This document shows, one piece after another, positions 1 to 6,424 of a DNA stretch of 8,945 nucleotides. The notes under the pieces are model-generated. The model was not told the DNA's origin. It saw only the letters and a program-made list of their open reading frames with translations, and ran no database searches. The translations under genes and the position numbers were made by a program. The DNA comes from Steroidobacteraceae bacterium (GTDB lineage Bacteria; Pseudomonadota; Gammaproteobacteria; Steroidobacterales; Steroidobacteraceae), in NCBI GenBank assembly GCA_021325695.1, contig JAJTCR010000032.1:1-8945 (forward strand). The letters are read 5' to 3'. Within the stretch, counting starts at the first letter, position 1; the number at the start of each line of letters is the position of its first letter.

Positions 1-33
1 AACATCTACGGCGTCTCGGTCACATTCCCCTGA
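1..33 (+). CDS. C-terminal end of an outer-membrane-type protein, possibly a TonB-dependent receptor (partial)
   Basis: Only the last ten codons lie in the window, reading NIYGVSVTFP and then TGA. Alternating hydrophobic/polar residues ending in an aromatic next to the C-terminus (YGVSVTFP) resemble the final beta-strand of outer-membrane barrels such as TonB-dependent receptors. The final proline after the phenylalanine is less usual. A 12-bp hairpin begins 8 nt after the stop, which supports a real gene end. With ten residues the family call is a guess; the existence of a gene end here is more secure than its identity. Confidence 0.45.
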   Translation, partial: NIYGVSVTFP

Positions 34-41
34 ACGACTGG

Positions 42-69
42 CGAGCCGCCGTCTTCCGACGGCGGCTCG
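42..69 (+). terminator. Perfect 12-bp hairpin, probable terminator of the upstream gene
   Basis: CGAGCCGCCGTC (42-53) pairs without mismatch with GACGGCGGCTCG (58-69) around a TTCC tetraloop. It starts 8 nt after the TGA at 31-33. The trailing sequence is only TTCG, so there is no real U tract. Termination may be weak or Rho-assisted. Confidence 0.6.
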
Positions 70-96
70 TTCGACATGATCAATTCGGAAAAACAC

Positions 97-310
97 CGGG
101 GTCGCGGCGGCGGCGACGACCAGTACGCCGCCGTTGTTCACCAGGTCGTTACGGGAGCAGAGCCAGACTGAACGCATGTTCATGTCGTCGGCGCGGAAGC
201 GATAGAGCAGGCCAAAGCAGGCGAGGTTCCCACAGAGCGCCACCGCAGCGGCCATCGCCATGATCGGCGCGAGCGGCTCAGCGCCGAAAATGGCGTGCCG
301 CACGACCTCC
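97..310 (-). pseudogene. Remnant of a CDF-family cation efflux transporter (internal fragment)
   Basis: Read on the minus strand from about 310 down to 97, the frame contains AIFGAEPLAPIMAM, then NLACFGLLYRFRADD, then MNMRSVWLCSRNDLVNN and GGVLVVAAAAT. The NMRSVWLCSRND block is typical of a transmembrane segment and following loop in CDF (cation diffusion facilitator) metal exporters. Those proteins are usually around 200-320 residues; only about 70 residues are recognisable. The frame stays open to the left edge of the window, but after the alanine-rich stretch near position 100 the sequence (PVFFRIDHVERAA) no longer resembles the family and runs into the terminator hairpin. No N-terminal segments, start codon or ribosome site are found. 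A CDF protein exports divalent metals such as zinc or cobalt from the cytosol; this piece cannot function. The boundaries are approximate. Confidence 0.68.
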
Positions 311-541
311 GCGGAGCATTGGCAGCCGGGCGCGCCGGGTGCGTTTCGCCTGGGGCTGCGTCATGGCCTCCATTGCGTCGGCTGCTACTGGGCGCTGATG
401 CTGCTGCTATTCGTGGGTGGCGTGATGAGCCTGCTGTGGATCGCCGCCATCACGGCGTTCGTGCTCGCGGAGAAACTTGCGCCCTACGGCGTGCGGGGCG
501 GTCGGTCGAGCGGCGTCGCACTCGTGCTGGTCGTTGGCGGG
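308..541 (+). pseudogene. Remnant of a DUF2182 integral membrane protein (C-terminal part)
   Basis: The plus frame from about 308 encodes EHWQPGAPGAFRLG, then LRHGLHCVGCYWALMLLLF, then VGGVMSLLWIAAITAFVLA and EKLAPYG. This matches the C-terminal half of DUF2182, predicted metal-binding membrane proteins with a HG-x2-C-x-G-C-C-W motif before two hydrophobic helices. Here the motif is HGLHCVGCYW, with tyrosine in place of the second of the paired cysteines. Full family members are around 250-280 residues, so the N-terminal half is missing. The family's own stop is also gone: the frame stays open past 541 and runs into the next gene. An ATG at 260 is in frame, but the codons before 308 lie over the opposite-strand CDF remnant and do not look like DUF2182. 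Function is unknown; members are often found beside DUF1326 proteins. This copy is best read as debris. Confidence 0.68.
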
Positions 542-570
542 TTGAACCGCAGCGGTCCGGAGTGTAAGTT
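542..570 (+). promoter_or_regulatory. Weak candidate sigma70 promoter for the flavin oxidase
   Basis: TTGAAC (542-547) and TAAGTT (565-570) are 17 bp apart and lie 43 bp upstream of the ATG at 613. The -35 is good; the -10 matches TATAAT at only three positions. No other convincing promoter lies between the gene remnants and the oxidase gene. This is tentative. Confidence 0.3.
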
Positions 571-612
571 AAAGCTTCGCAGCGTTTCGAACACTCGCCG
601 GGGAGGTACCCC

Positions 613-2091
613 ATGGACAGGCGTCAGTTTTGCCGCAGCGCATTGGCCGGCAGCCTCACTGCGGCCATTCCCGGATTGACCGGTTGGTACACCTCTGCAA
701 TCGCGGCGACCGAAGCCGATACGAGCATCCCTGCCGTCTCACTCGATGGCAAGGAAATCGAACTCGAGCGGGCCGCGATCCGTGAACTCGGCGAACGCCT
801 CACTGGCCCGGTCCTGCTGTCGGGCCATCCGCAGTACGACGCCGCCCGTGTCGTCTGGAACGGCATGCACGACAAGCGGCCGGCCTTGATCGCGCGATGC
901 CTGACCGACGACGACGTGAGGCACGCGGTCACGTTCGCGCACGAGCGCCGGCTGCTGACCGCGGTCCGCGGCGGGGGCCACAGCTGGCCGGGCAAGTCCG
1001 TCTGCGACCGCGGCTTGATGATCGACCTCTCGCAGATGAACGCGGTCACGATCGACCCGGCCGCCCGCCGCGCCACCGTGCGGGGCGGCGCCCTGCTGAG
1101 CATGCTCGATAACCAGGCGCTGCAGCACGGGCTCGCGACGACGACGGGCGTGATCTCGCACACCGGCGTCGGCGGGTACACGCTCGGCGGCGGCTACGGC
1201 AGGCTCAACCGCAAGCACGGCCTCACGGTGGACAACCTCCTGGGCGCGAGGATCGTCACGGCGGACGGGCGGTTGCGGCGGGTGAGCGCGGAGGAGGAAC
1301 CGGAGCTGTTCTGGGCGATCCGCGGGGGCGGTGGCAATTTCGGGGTCGTCACAGAGTTCGACTACCGGCTGCACCCGTTCGATCGCAAGGCGCTGTGCGG
1401 CAGCCTCGTCTGGCCGCTCGCGCAGGCAAAGGACGTCCTCGAGTTCTACGCAGAGTGGGCGCCGCGTCTTTCCGACGAGATGTATGCCGGCCCGCTGCTG
1501 CTGCGGCATCCGGAAGCGGGCGACGTGGTCGTCATGGACGTCTTGTATGTGGGCGATCCCGCCGCTGGCGAGAAAGAGCTCGCCCCGCTGCGGCGCATCG
1601 GCAAGCCCGCGGCGGACGCGGTCGTGGTGCAGGACTACATGATCGTGCAGACCGAGAACGACGGCGTCTTCCACCCGGGCGTGCGGTCCTACGCCAAGAA
1701 CCTGCTCGTGAAAGAGTGGTCGCAGAAGCTCGTGGACGCGCTCGTGGGCGCCTATGACCCGCGGGTGCTGCTCGCGAACCACGTGGCGGGTGGGGCCGTG
1801 AAGCGCGTGGGCGAGCTCGCGACGGCGTTCCCGCATCGCCAGGCCGAGATCATGTTCGTCGTCGTCACCGTATGGGAGGACAAGGCGAAGGACGACGAGA
1901 TGATCGCCGCCACGCGCGCGTACTACGACGCGCTGAAACCGTTCATGGGCGGGTACTACGACAACATCGAGTTCGACCGCAAGGAAGGGAACGAGACCTA
2001 CGGGCCGGCGCTGCCGCGCCTCTCGAGGATCAAGCGCACGTTCGATCCGGACAACCTGTTCCGGTTGAACAGCAACATCCAGCCGGCGTGA
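613..2091 (+). CDS. Tat-exported FAD-linked oxidase (BBE / 6-hydroxy-D-nicotine oxidase-like)
   Basis: This 492-residue protein probably oxidises an alcohol, amine or sugar-type substrate and passes electrons from flavin to oxygen, outside the cytoplasm. The N-terminus MDRRQFCRSALAGS is a twin-arginine leader followed by a hydrophobic stretch and an AIAA cleavage-like site near residues 29-32. The FAD-binding PCMH domain covers about 85-255. RGGGHSW at 119-125 contains His123, the expected 8-alpha-histidyl attachment site. GVGGYTLGGGYG (185-196) and AIRGGGGNFGVVTEF (235-249) bind FAD. In bicovalent relatives a cysteine sits in GVCPxxGVGG; here the stretch reads GVISHTGVGG, so Ile181 replaces it and flavin is probably attached only through histidine. 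The C-terminal BBE domain is intact, ending RTFDPDNLFRLNSNIQP. GGGGAGG lies 6 nt before the ATG, which settles the start. The length is normal for the family. The substrate is unknown. The gene stands alone and is followed by a strong terminator. Confidence 0.9.
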   Translation: MDRRQFCRSALAGSLTAAIPGLTGWYTSAIAATEADTSIPAVSLDGKEIELERAAIRELGERLTGPVLLSGHPQYDAARVVWNGMHDKRPALIARCLTDDDVRHAVTFAHERRLLTAVRGGGHSWPGKSVCDRGLMIDLSQMNAVTIDPAARRATVRGGALLSMLDNQALQHGLATTTGVISHTGVGGYTLGGGYGRLNRKHGLTVDNLLGARIVTADGRLRRVSAEEEPELFWAIRGGGGNFGVVTEFDYRLHPFDRKALCGSLVWPLAQAKDVLEFYAEWAPRLSDEMYAGPLLLRHPEAGDVVVMDVLYVGDPAAGEKELAPLRRIGKPAADAVVVQDYMIVQTENDGVFHPGVRSYAKNLLVKEWSQKLVDALVGAYDPRVLLANHVAGGAVKRVGELATAFPHRQAEIMFVVVTVWEDKAKDDEMIAATRAYYDALKPFMGGYYDNIEFDRKEGNETYGPALPRLSRIKRTFDPDNLFRLNSNIQPA

Positions 2092-2113
2092 CGGCCCGCC
2101 GCGGCGAGGTCGT

Positions 2114-2144
2114 GAAAAGGGCCAGCTTGCGGCTGGCCCTTTTC
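2114..2144 (+). terminator. Strong Rho-independent terminator, probably bidirectional
   Basis: GAAAAGGGCCAGC (2114-2126) pairs perfectly over 13 bp with GCTGGCCCTTTTC (2132-2144) around a TTGCG loop, 22 nt after the oxidase stop. The arm ends in TTTTC on the plus strand. The matching AAAA on the other arm gives a T run on the minus strand, so it could also stop transcription arriving from the SnoaL-like gene 230 bp away. Confidence 0.88.
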
Positions 2145-2373
2145 CATTCGACGGCGCGCCGACCGAGGCGCCAACTCGGTCTGATGGAACACGCCGCATG
2201 CCCCTTTTTGGGTGCGTCATAAGGTGCGATTCACTGCCGCCAGTTCGCGCAGGTGTAACCGATTCAACGAGACGATGGCCGGCGGCACCAGATGATGTCT
2301 CCGGCAGGGATCTCAAAGATGGCGTCCGCACTCGTCCAGGCCTTATCCGGAGATGCAGGGCCGGACAGCCGGG
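2145..2373. other. Non-coding spacer between convergent genes
   Basis: About 230 bp separate the terminator from the stop of the minus-strand SnoaL-like gene. I see no recognisable gene, RNA, repeat or promoter. A minus-strand open stretch (ending ASPDKAWTSADAIFEIPAGD) crosses it, but I recognise no family in it. Confidence 0.5.
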
Positions 2374-2958
2374 TCACTCGAAGCGTGGCGGCCAGGGTCG
2401 GTCGAACTGCTCGCCGATGCGCGCGCCGCCGTATTCCCCTGCGGAGACCAGGTTCAGCCGCGAGATCCTCCATTCATCGCTCGTACGCACGAAACGAAAT
2501 TCGTAGCGGCCGTAGCGATGGCAGTCCGCCGCGGCGGGATAGGTCTTGAAGCGCTGCCAGGAGTACATATAGGTCGTCGCGGTGACCTGGTCCGGCGTGT
2601 CGAAATGCATTTCGACGTTGGTGACGTAGTGCGAGCTGCTGGCCGAGTTCGGGAAATACTTGCGCAGGAAGCCGAGCAGCTCCTGCTTACTGCCCGCGGG
2701 CGTGGCGATGGACGCAGGCACGTAGGCCACGATGCAGTCGTCCGTGAAGCACGCAGCCATTCCATCCGAGTCGAGCAGGTCGGCGTGGCGACAGTAGCGT
2801 GCCATCAGCTCGTGGATCTCCTCGCGGTCGAGCAACCGCTGGATGGCCAGTTCGACGTTCTTCATCTCGCGACCCTCGGCAGTGAGCGCGTGGCCGGCCA
2901 GGACACCGCCGGCACCAAGCGCGGTAAGCCAACGCAACGACTCGCGGCGGTTCAGCAT
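2374..2958 (-). CDS. SnoaL-like (NTF2-fold) protein with a Tat-like leader
   Basis: This 194-residue protein has a SnoaL-like/NTF2 cone-fold domain at about 36-175: AIQRLLDREEIHELMARYCR, then DSDGMAACFTDDC, then SHYVTNVEMHF, and YEFRFVRTSDEWRISRL. The fold is used by dehydratases, isomerases and ring-hydroxylating-dioxygenase small subunits. His59, Asp60 and His110 lie where polar catalytic residues often sit. The chosen ATG at 2958 gives MLNRRESLRWLTALGAGGVL, a twin-arginine leader ending near ALTA. The frame is open upstream to 3084, but that extension is basic, low in complexity and covers the divergent promoter. An ATG at 2865 (MKNVELAIQ) would give a leaderless cytosolic protein and cannot be excluded. 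The ribosome site (GAGTGGG) is poor. The reaction is unknown. It is divergent from the LuxR-type gene and may be co-regulated with it. Confidence 0.82.
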   Translation of the reverse strand: MLNRRESLRWLTALGAGGVLAGHALTAEGREMKNVELAIQRLLDREEIHELMARYCRHADLLDSDGMAACFTDDCIVAYVPASIATPAGSKQELLGFLRKYFPNSASSSHYVTNVEMHFDTPDQVTATTYMYSWQRFKTYPAAADCHRYGRYEFRFVRTSDEWRISRLNLVSAGEYGGARIGEQFDRPWPPRFE

Positions 2959-3206
2959 GCTAGTACCCACTCGGACTTGCTCCGATCGGCATTGGTACTC
3001 TGGCAGGGGGCGCGCCCGGCGACAGCTGCCATTTCCGGTAGGTTTTTCGGTGGTCCACGAGGCGGAGCCACCCCGAGTTGACATCGCGGGGCACGGTTCC
3101 TATTCTTCAGCCGACTGTGCGGTCTATTGATAACCGTTTTCGCGGTCCGGGCGAGGGGCGAACGGTTCCGTGCACGCCGAGGCCTGGCCAAGATCACGGG
3201 GGACCG
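2959..3206. promoter_or_regulatory. Divergent intergenic region between the SnoaL-like and LuxR-like genes
   Basis: This 248-bp spacer carries the LuxR-gene promoter described separately. GGTGG (3049-3053) and CCACC (3068-3072) form an imperfect dyad ending 5 bp before the -35 box, with TCC/GGA inside each half. It is a possible but weak regulator site. It does not look like a classical lux box, and I found no convincing promoter for the minus-strand gene. Confidence 0.35.
3078..3106 (+). promoter_or_regulatory. Near-consensus sigma70 promoter of the LuxR-like gene
   Basis: TTGACA (3078-3083), a 17-bp spacer, then TATTCT (3101-3106). The -35 is perfect and the -10 matches four of six positions with optimal spacing. 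Transcription should start near 3113, giving a leader of about 95 nt before the ATG at 3207. Confidence 0.72.
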
Positions 3207-3962
3207 ATGAGTGTTTCTGGCGACGGCTACTACGTGGACCAGCTGCGCGAGCAGCCGGACCTGGAAGGTGCATCGCAACTGCTCGCGCGCTGGGCCGAGG
3301 ACCTCGGCTGGGACCTGGCGGCCTATCACGTGAGCCTGGACGCCCGCGACCTGCCGCGGGCAAAGGACGGCTCGTTCATCGCCGCGCTGATGGGCTGGCC
3401 GACCGATTGCCTCGTGCGCTGGCGCGAGGCGGGCCTCGGCGCACACTGTCCGGTCGCGCAACGCTGCGGCCGTGCGGCCGCGCCGTTCGCCTGGAGTTGC
3501 GACGCCCGCGACAGCGAGTGGTTCGGCAACCCGCTCACGCGGGACCAGCGGCGCGTCCTCGAACATTACGGACGCTATATCTCCAGCGGCATTGCGGTGC
3601 CGGTGCAGCAGGCTGGCGGCACGCTCGGCTACGTGTCGTGGTGCAGTCGCAGCCGCGAGCACGGCGACTGCAGTGCCGAAAGCCTGGCGACGATGCACTT
3701 CCTGTCGCACGTGTTCATCCGCCACGTGGCCGACATGGTGCCGTCCGAGCTCGTGACCGGATCGCTGCTGACGGCACGCGAAAAGCAATGCCTGACCCTC
3801 GCCGCGCTCGGCAAGAACGAGCACGAAATCGCTTCGGTGCTCAATCGCTCGCGCGAGACCGTTCACTTCCACATCCGCAACTGCATGTGCAAGCTCGGTG
3901 CGGCGAATCGGACCCATGCCGTCGCCCTGGCCTGCACACGCGGCCTCATACGGCTGAACTGA
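3207..3962 (+). CDS. LuxR-family transcriptional regulator with autoinducer-binding-like domain (LuxR solo)
   Basis: This 251-residue protein has the two-domain layout of quorum-sensing LuxR proteins. Residues about 15-170 form an autoinducer-binding-like domain; 186-248 form the LuxR/GerE helix-turn-helix (LLTAREKQCLTLAALGKNEHE through GLIRL), with the conserved Glu, Leu and Gly. The ligand domain aligns without gaps to LasR over residues 64-96. Against the LasR pocket, Trp60 is Cys68, Tyr64 is Trp72 and Asp73 is Cys81, while Pro82, Trp96 and Gly128 are kept. The aspartate normally hydrogen-bonds the acyl-homoserine-lactone amide, so the ligand is probably something else. No LuxI-type synthase is present. 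The ATG at 3207 follows GGGGGA; a TTG at 3078 would extend the frame but lies in the -35 box. The gene converges on the ligase gene with 25 bp between stops. Confidence 0.9.
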   Translation: MSVSGDGYYVDQLREQPDLEGASQLLARWAEDLGWDLAAYHVSLDARDLPRAKDGSFIAALMGWPTDCLVRWREAGLGAHCPVAQRCGRAAAPFAWSCDARDSEWFGNPLTRDQRRVLEHYGRYISSGIAVPVQQAGGTLGYVSWCSRSREHGDCSAESLATMHFLSHVFIRHVADMVPSELVTGSLLTAREKQCLTLAALGKNEHEIASVLNRSRETVHFHIRNCMCKLGAANRTHAVALACTRGLIRLN

Positions 3963-3987
3963 GCGGACGCTCCGGCGGCGGCTTCCG

Positions 3988-5616
3988 CTATTGCGAACCG
4001 CGTCGCTCCAGCACCTGCCGGCGCAGCTCCGGCTTCTGCACCTTCAGCGAAGGTGTGCGCGGAAACGTGTCGAATCGCTCTACCGCTTCCGGCCACTGGT
4101 ACCGCGGGAAGGCCCTCGCCTCGAGGAATTGCGTCAGCTCCTCCAGGGCGAAGTCGCGGCCGTCGCGCGTGATCACGCACGCGCACGCCCGCTCGCCGAG
4201 CCGCGGATCCGGCAGCGCGACCACGGCGACGTCCCCGAGACGCGGGTGCGAACGCAGCGCGGCTTCGATGTCCGCCGGCGTGATCGTCACGCCACCCCGC
4301 CGAATGATGTCTTTGCTGCGCGACACGAATGTGAGCATCCCCCTGGAATCGAGCACGCCGACGTCGCCGGTGCGGAAGTAGCCGTCCGCGGTCAGTGACG
4401 CGCTGTTCATGGTCTCGTTGCGGTAGTAGCCCAGGAACCGGTTGGGCCCGCGCACGAGGATGTGGCCCGGCACTCCGACCGGCAGCAGCCGGTCCTCGTC
4501 GTCACGGATCTCGAGGTCGGTGCCCGGCAACGGCCGGCCTTCGGTCGTCAGCAGGTCGTCGATGTCGTCGTCGGTCGAGCCGGTGACGTGCGCCGGCGAC
4601 TCCGACATGCCGTACATCGGGTACGGACGCCGGCAGAAGCGCCGGCGGGCGTCCAGACGATGCGTCGCGTCGATGCCGGCGACGACGCCGCGCGTGAGGC
4701 TCGAGCAATCCGTCGCGTCGAGCTGCGGCGATTCGAGGATGTCGATCGCGTGCGTCGGCATCAGCAACAGGTGCGTGATGCGATGCCTGGCGATGAGGGC
4801 GAGCGCCTCCGCGGCGTTCCAGCTGCGTTGCAGGACCGTCCTGCAGCCGCACAGGTAGGTGAGGTAGGTGCCGAGCACCGAGCTGCCCACGAAGCCGAAG
4901 GCGGTCACCACCAGGTTCGTATCGGCCGGGCCGATTGCCTGGAAGCGGGCATAGGCCTCGGTGGCGAACCGCAGCGTGTTGGCCGAATGCATGACCCCCT
5001 TGGGCTCACCGGTCGTGCCCGAGGAGAAGATCAGCAGTGCCAGATCGTCGGCCGCGCGCGAGCACGCTTCGGAGGCATCGCGGTCGCCGCACTCGACGAA
5101 GCGGGACCAGGGCGTGACGTTCGTGCCGGTGGCGACACCTGCATCGGGGACGACCGTGCGCACGAGACCCGTCCCCGCGCCCGCCTGCAGCGCGCGGGCG
5201 GTCTCCGCGTTCTCGCCCAGCGAGACCAGCAGCCGCGCACCGCAGTTCGCCAGGATGGCGCGGATCTGCTCCACGGCGAACATGTGGGGCAGCAGTGCCG
5301 GCACCAGCCCCGCAAACGCGCACCCTGCGATTGCGACGGCCGACTCCAGGCAGTGGCGGCCGTGCACTGCCACGGCGTCGCCGGGTCGCAGCCCGACCGC
5401 GAGGCAGGCGCGGCCGAAGCGTTCGGCGTCGCCGCGCAGCTGCTCGAAAGTGAGGCTGCGGTCGCCGTCGACGAAAGCGACGGTGCCGGCGTTCGCCGCC
5501 GCGACGGCAGTGAAGGACGCCCAGAGCGTCTGTCCGCGCCAGTGCCCCGCGTCGTAATACTGCCGGCGAAGCTCGATCGGCAAGGCCGGGGAACGCTCGG
5601 GACTCACGACGTTCAA
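3988..5616 (-). CDS. AMP-forming acyl-CoA ligase (class I adenylate-forming enzyme)
   Basis: This 542-residue enzyme activates a carboxylic acid with ATP to an acyl-adenylate and then a CoA thioester in the cytosol, the entry step of a degradation pathway. The motifs are complete: A3 FSSGTTGEPKGV (197-208), A5 YGMSES (335-340), A7 YFRTGD with Asp418 (413-418), A8 hinge RSKDIIRRGG (433-442), and A10 PRTPSLKVQKPELR (519-532) with catalytic Lys525. In A10 the usual glycine before the lysine is leucine. It resembles cyclohexanecarboxylate- and medium-chain-type ligases, but the pocket cannot be read by eye. It is the third gene of the minus-strand operon. The start is not ATG: TTG at 5616 overlaps the upstream TGA (TTGA), which suggests translational coupling. 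GTG at 5607 is an alternative. It ends in TAG. Confidence 0.92.
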   Translation of the reverse strand: MNVVSPERSPALPIELRRQYYDAGHWRGQTLWASFTAVAAANAGTVAFVDGDRSLTFEQLRGDAERFGRACLAVGLRPGDAVAVHGRHCLESAVAIAGCAFAGLVPALLPHMFAVEQIRAILANCGARLLVSLGENAETARALQAGAGTGLVRTVVPDAGVATGTNVTPWSRFVECGDRDASEACSRAADDLALLIFSSGTTGEPKGVMHSANTLRFATEAYARFQAIGPADTNLVVTAFGFVGSSVLGTYLTYLCGCRTVLQRSWNAAEALALIARHRITHLLLMPTHAIDILESPQLDATDCSSLTRGVVAGIDATHRLDARRRFCRRPYPMYGMSESPAHVTGSTDDDIDDLLTTEGRPLPGTDLEIRDDEDRLLPVGVPGHILVRGPNRFLGYYRNETMNSASLTADGYFRTGDVGVLDSRGMLTFVSRSKDIIRRGGVTITPADIEAALRSHPRLGDVAVVALPDPRLGERACACVITRDGRDFALEELTQFLEARAFPRYQWPEAVERFDTFPRTPSLKVQKPELRRQVLERRGSQ

Positions 5617-6410
5617 CCCAGCATCTGGCCGCCGTCGACCACGTACGTCTGGCCCGTGATGAAGCTGCCGGCGTCAGACGCCAGCGTCGCCAGCACCGCG
5701 GCGACTTCGCGCGGATGACCGATCCGGTTCAGCAGTATCGAGTCGACGACGCCCTGCCGGGTCCGCTCGTCGAGCGTGTACGTCATGCCGGACTCGACCT
5801 GGCCGGGCGCGATCGCATTGACGCGCACGCCGCGTTCGGCCCATTGCGCGGCGAGGTCCTGCGTCAGGTGCACGATCGCCGCCTTGGATGTCGTGTAGGG
5901 CACGACCTGGCCGTCGCGCGGACGGTACGAGAGGTACGCGCCCACCGATGCGACGTTGACGATGCTGCCGCCGCCGCGCTCGATCATGACCTTCGCGGCC
6001 TCGCGACAGCTCAGGAAGGTGCCGGTCAGGTTGACGTCGATGACTTTCTGCCAGCCCTTGAGCGCGATCTCCTCCGGCAGGCCCCAGCACGACGTGCCGG
6101 CATTGTTGACCAGCACGTCAAGCCTGCCGTGACGGCGCACCGTCTCGGCCACGGTGGCCACGACGTCCTCTTCCTTCGACACGTCGCAGCGCAACGCGGT
6201 GACGGTCCGGCCGAACGAGGTCCGCAACTCGGCGGCGAGCTCCTCGCACTTGTCCTGCTTGCGCGAGGCCAGCACGAGGTCGCAGCCGAGGTCCGCGAGC
6301 GTCGCGGCCATCGCGTGCGCGAGCTCGCCGTGCCCACCCGTCATGAGCGCGACGCGGCCGTTCATGTCGAACAGCTCGCGAAGGAATCCCGGCTGGTAAC
6401 GGTCTGCCAT
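5613..6410 (-). CDS. Short-chain dehydrogenase/reductase (SDR), classical type
   Basis: This 265-residue enzyme has the usual length for a classical SDR and would interconvert an alcohol and a ketone with NAD(P)H. Following MADRYQPGFLRELFDMNGRV, the cofactor motif is TGGHGELA (24-31), with alanine where the last glycine of TGxxxGxG normally sits. LASRK at 48-52 after the second strand favours NADPH. CDVS (75-78), NNAG (102-105), Ser155, and Tyr172/Lys176 in YTTSK form the catalytic set. The end, ITGQTYVVDGGQ, is typical. It resembles gluconate-5-dehydrogenase/3-oxoacyl reductase-like SDRs. Between the ligase and dehydrogenase genes it probably oxidises a hydroxy-acyl or ring-alcohol intermediate. 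The ATG at 6410 lies 14 bp after the upstream stop. An open extension to 6797 is arginine-rich antisense-like sequence and overlaps the upstream gene, so it is rejected. Confidence 0.92.
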   Translation of the reverse strand: MADRYQPGFLRELFDMNGRVALMTGGHGELAHAMAATLADLGCDLVLASRKQDKCEELAAELRTSFGRTVTALRCDVSKEEDVVATVAETVRRHGRLDVLVNNAGTSCWGLPEEIALKGWQKVIDVNLTGTFLSCREAAKVMIERGGGSIVNVASVGAYLSYRPRDGQVVPYTTSKAAIVHLTQDLAAQWAERGVRVNAIAPGQVESGMTYTLDERTRQGVVDSILLNRIGHPREVAAVLATLASDAGSFITGQTYVVDGGQMLG

Positions 6411-6424
6411 GCGCGAAGCCCGCC

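Noticed and set aside
739..2331. 530-codon open frame on the minus strand opposite the flavin oxidase
   Set aside because: Its composition is Arg/His/Val-rich with no recognisable domain, as expected for the antisense of a high-GC gene. The plus-strand gene has full family motifs, a ribosome site and a terminator.
2264..2473. Small minus-strand open frame downstream of the SnoaL-like gene
   Set aside because: It overlaps the real gene in another frame, has no ribosome site and no recognisable similarity.
2959..3084. Upstream extension of the SnoaL-like protein
   Set aside because: It covers the divergent promoter and is low-complexity basic sequence. The start at 2958 gives a Tat leader.
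3132..3150. ACCG...CGGT dyad in the leader of the LuxR-like gene as a lux box
   Set aside because: Arms of only 4 bp around a 6-bp centre, and downstream of the predicted start. Expected by chance in this composition.
3078..3206. Upstream TTG start and extension of the LuxR-like protein
   Set aside because: The TTG is part of the -35 box, and the extension has no similarity to the family. The ATG at 3207 has a good ribosome site.
3963..3987. Possible terminator between the convergent LuxR-like and ligase genes
   Set aside because: Only a 5-bp GCGGA/TCCGC pairing with a long loop and no T run. Too weak to call.
4462..5718. 418-codon plus-strand open frame opposite the ligase
   Set aside because: Arg/His-rich antisense translation of a clearly coding minus-strand gene, with no domain.
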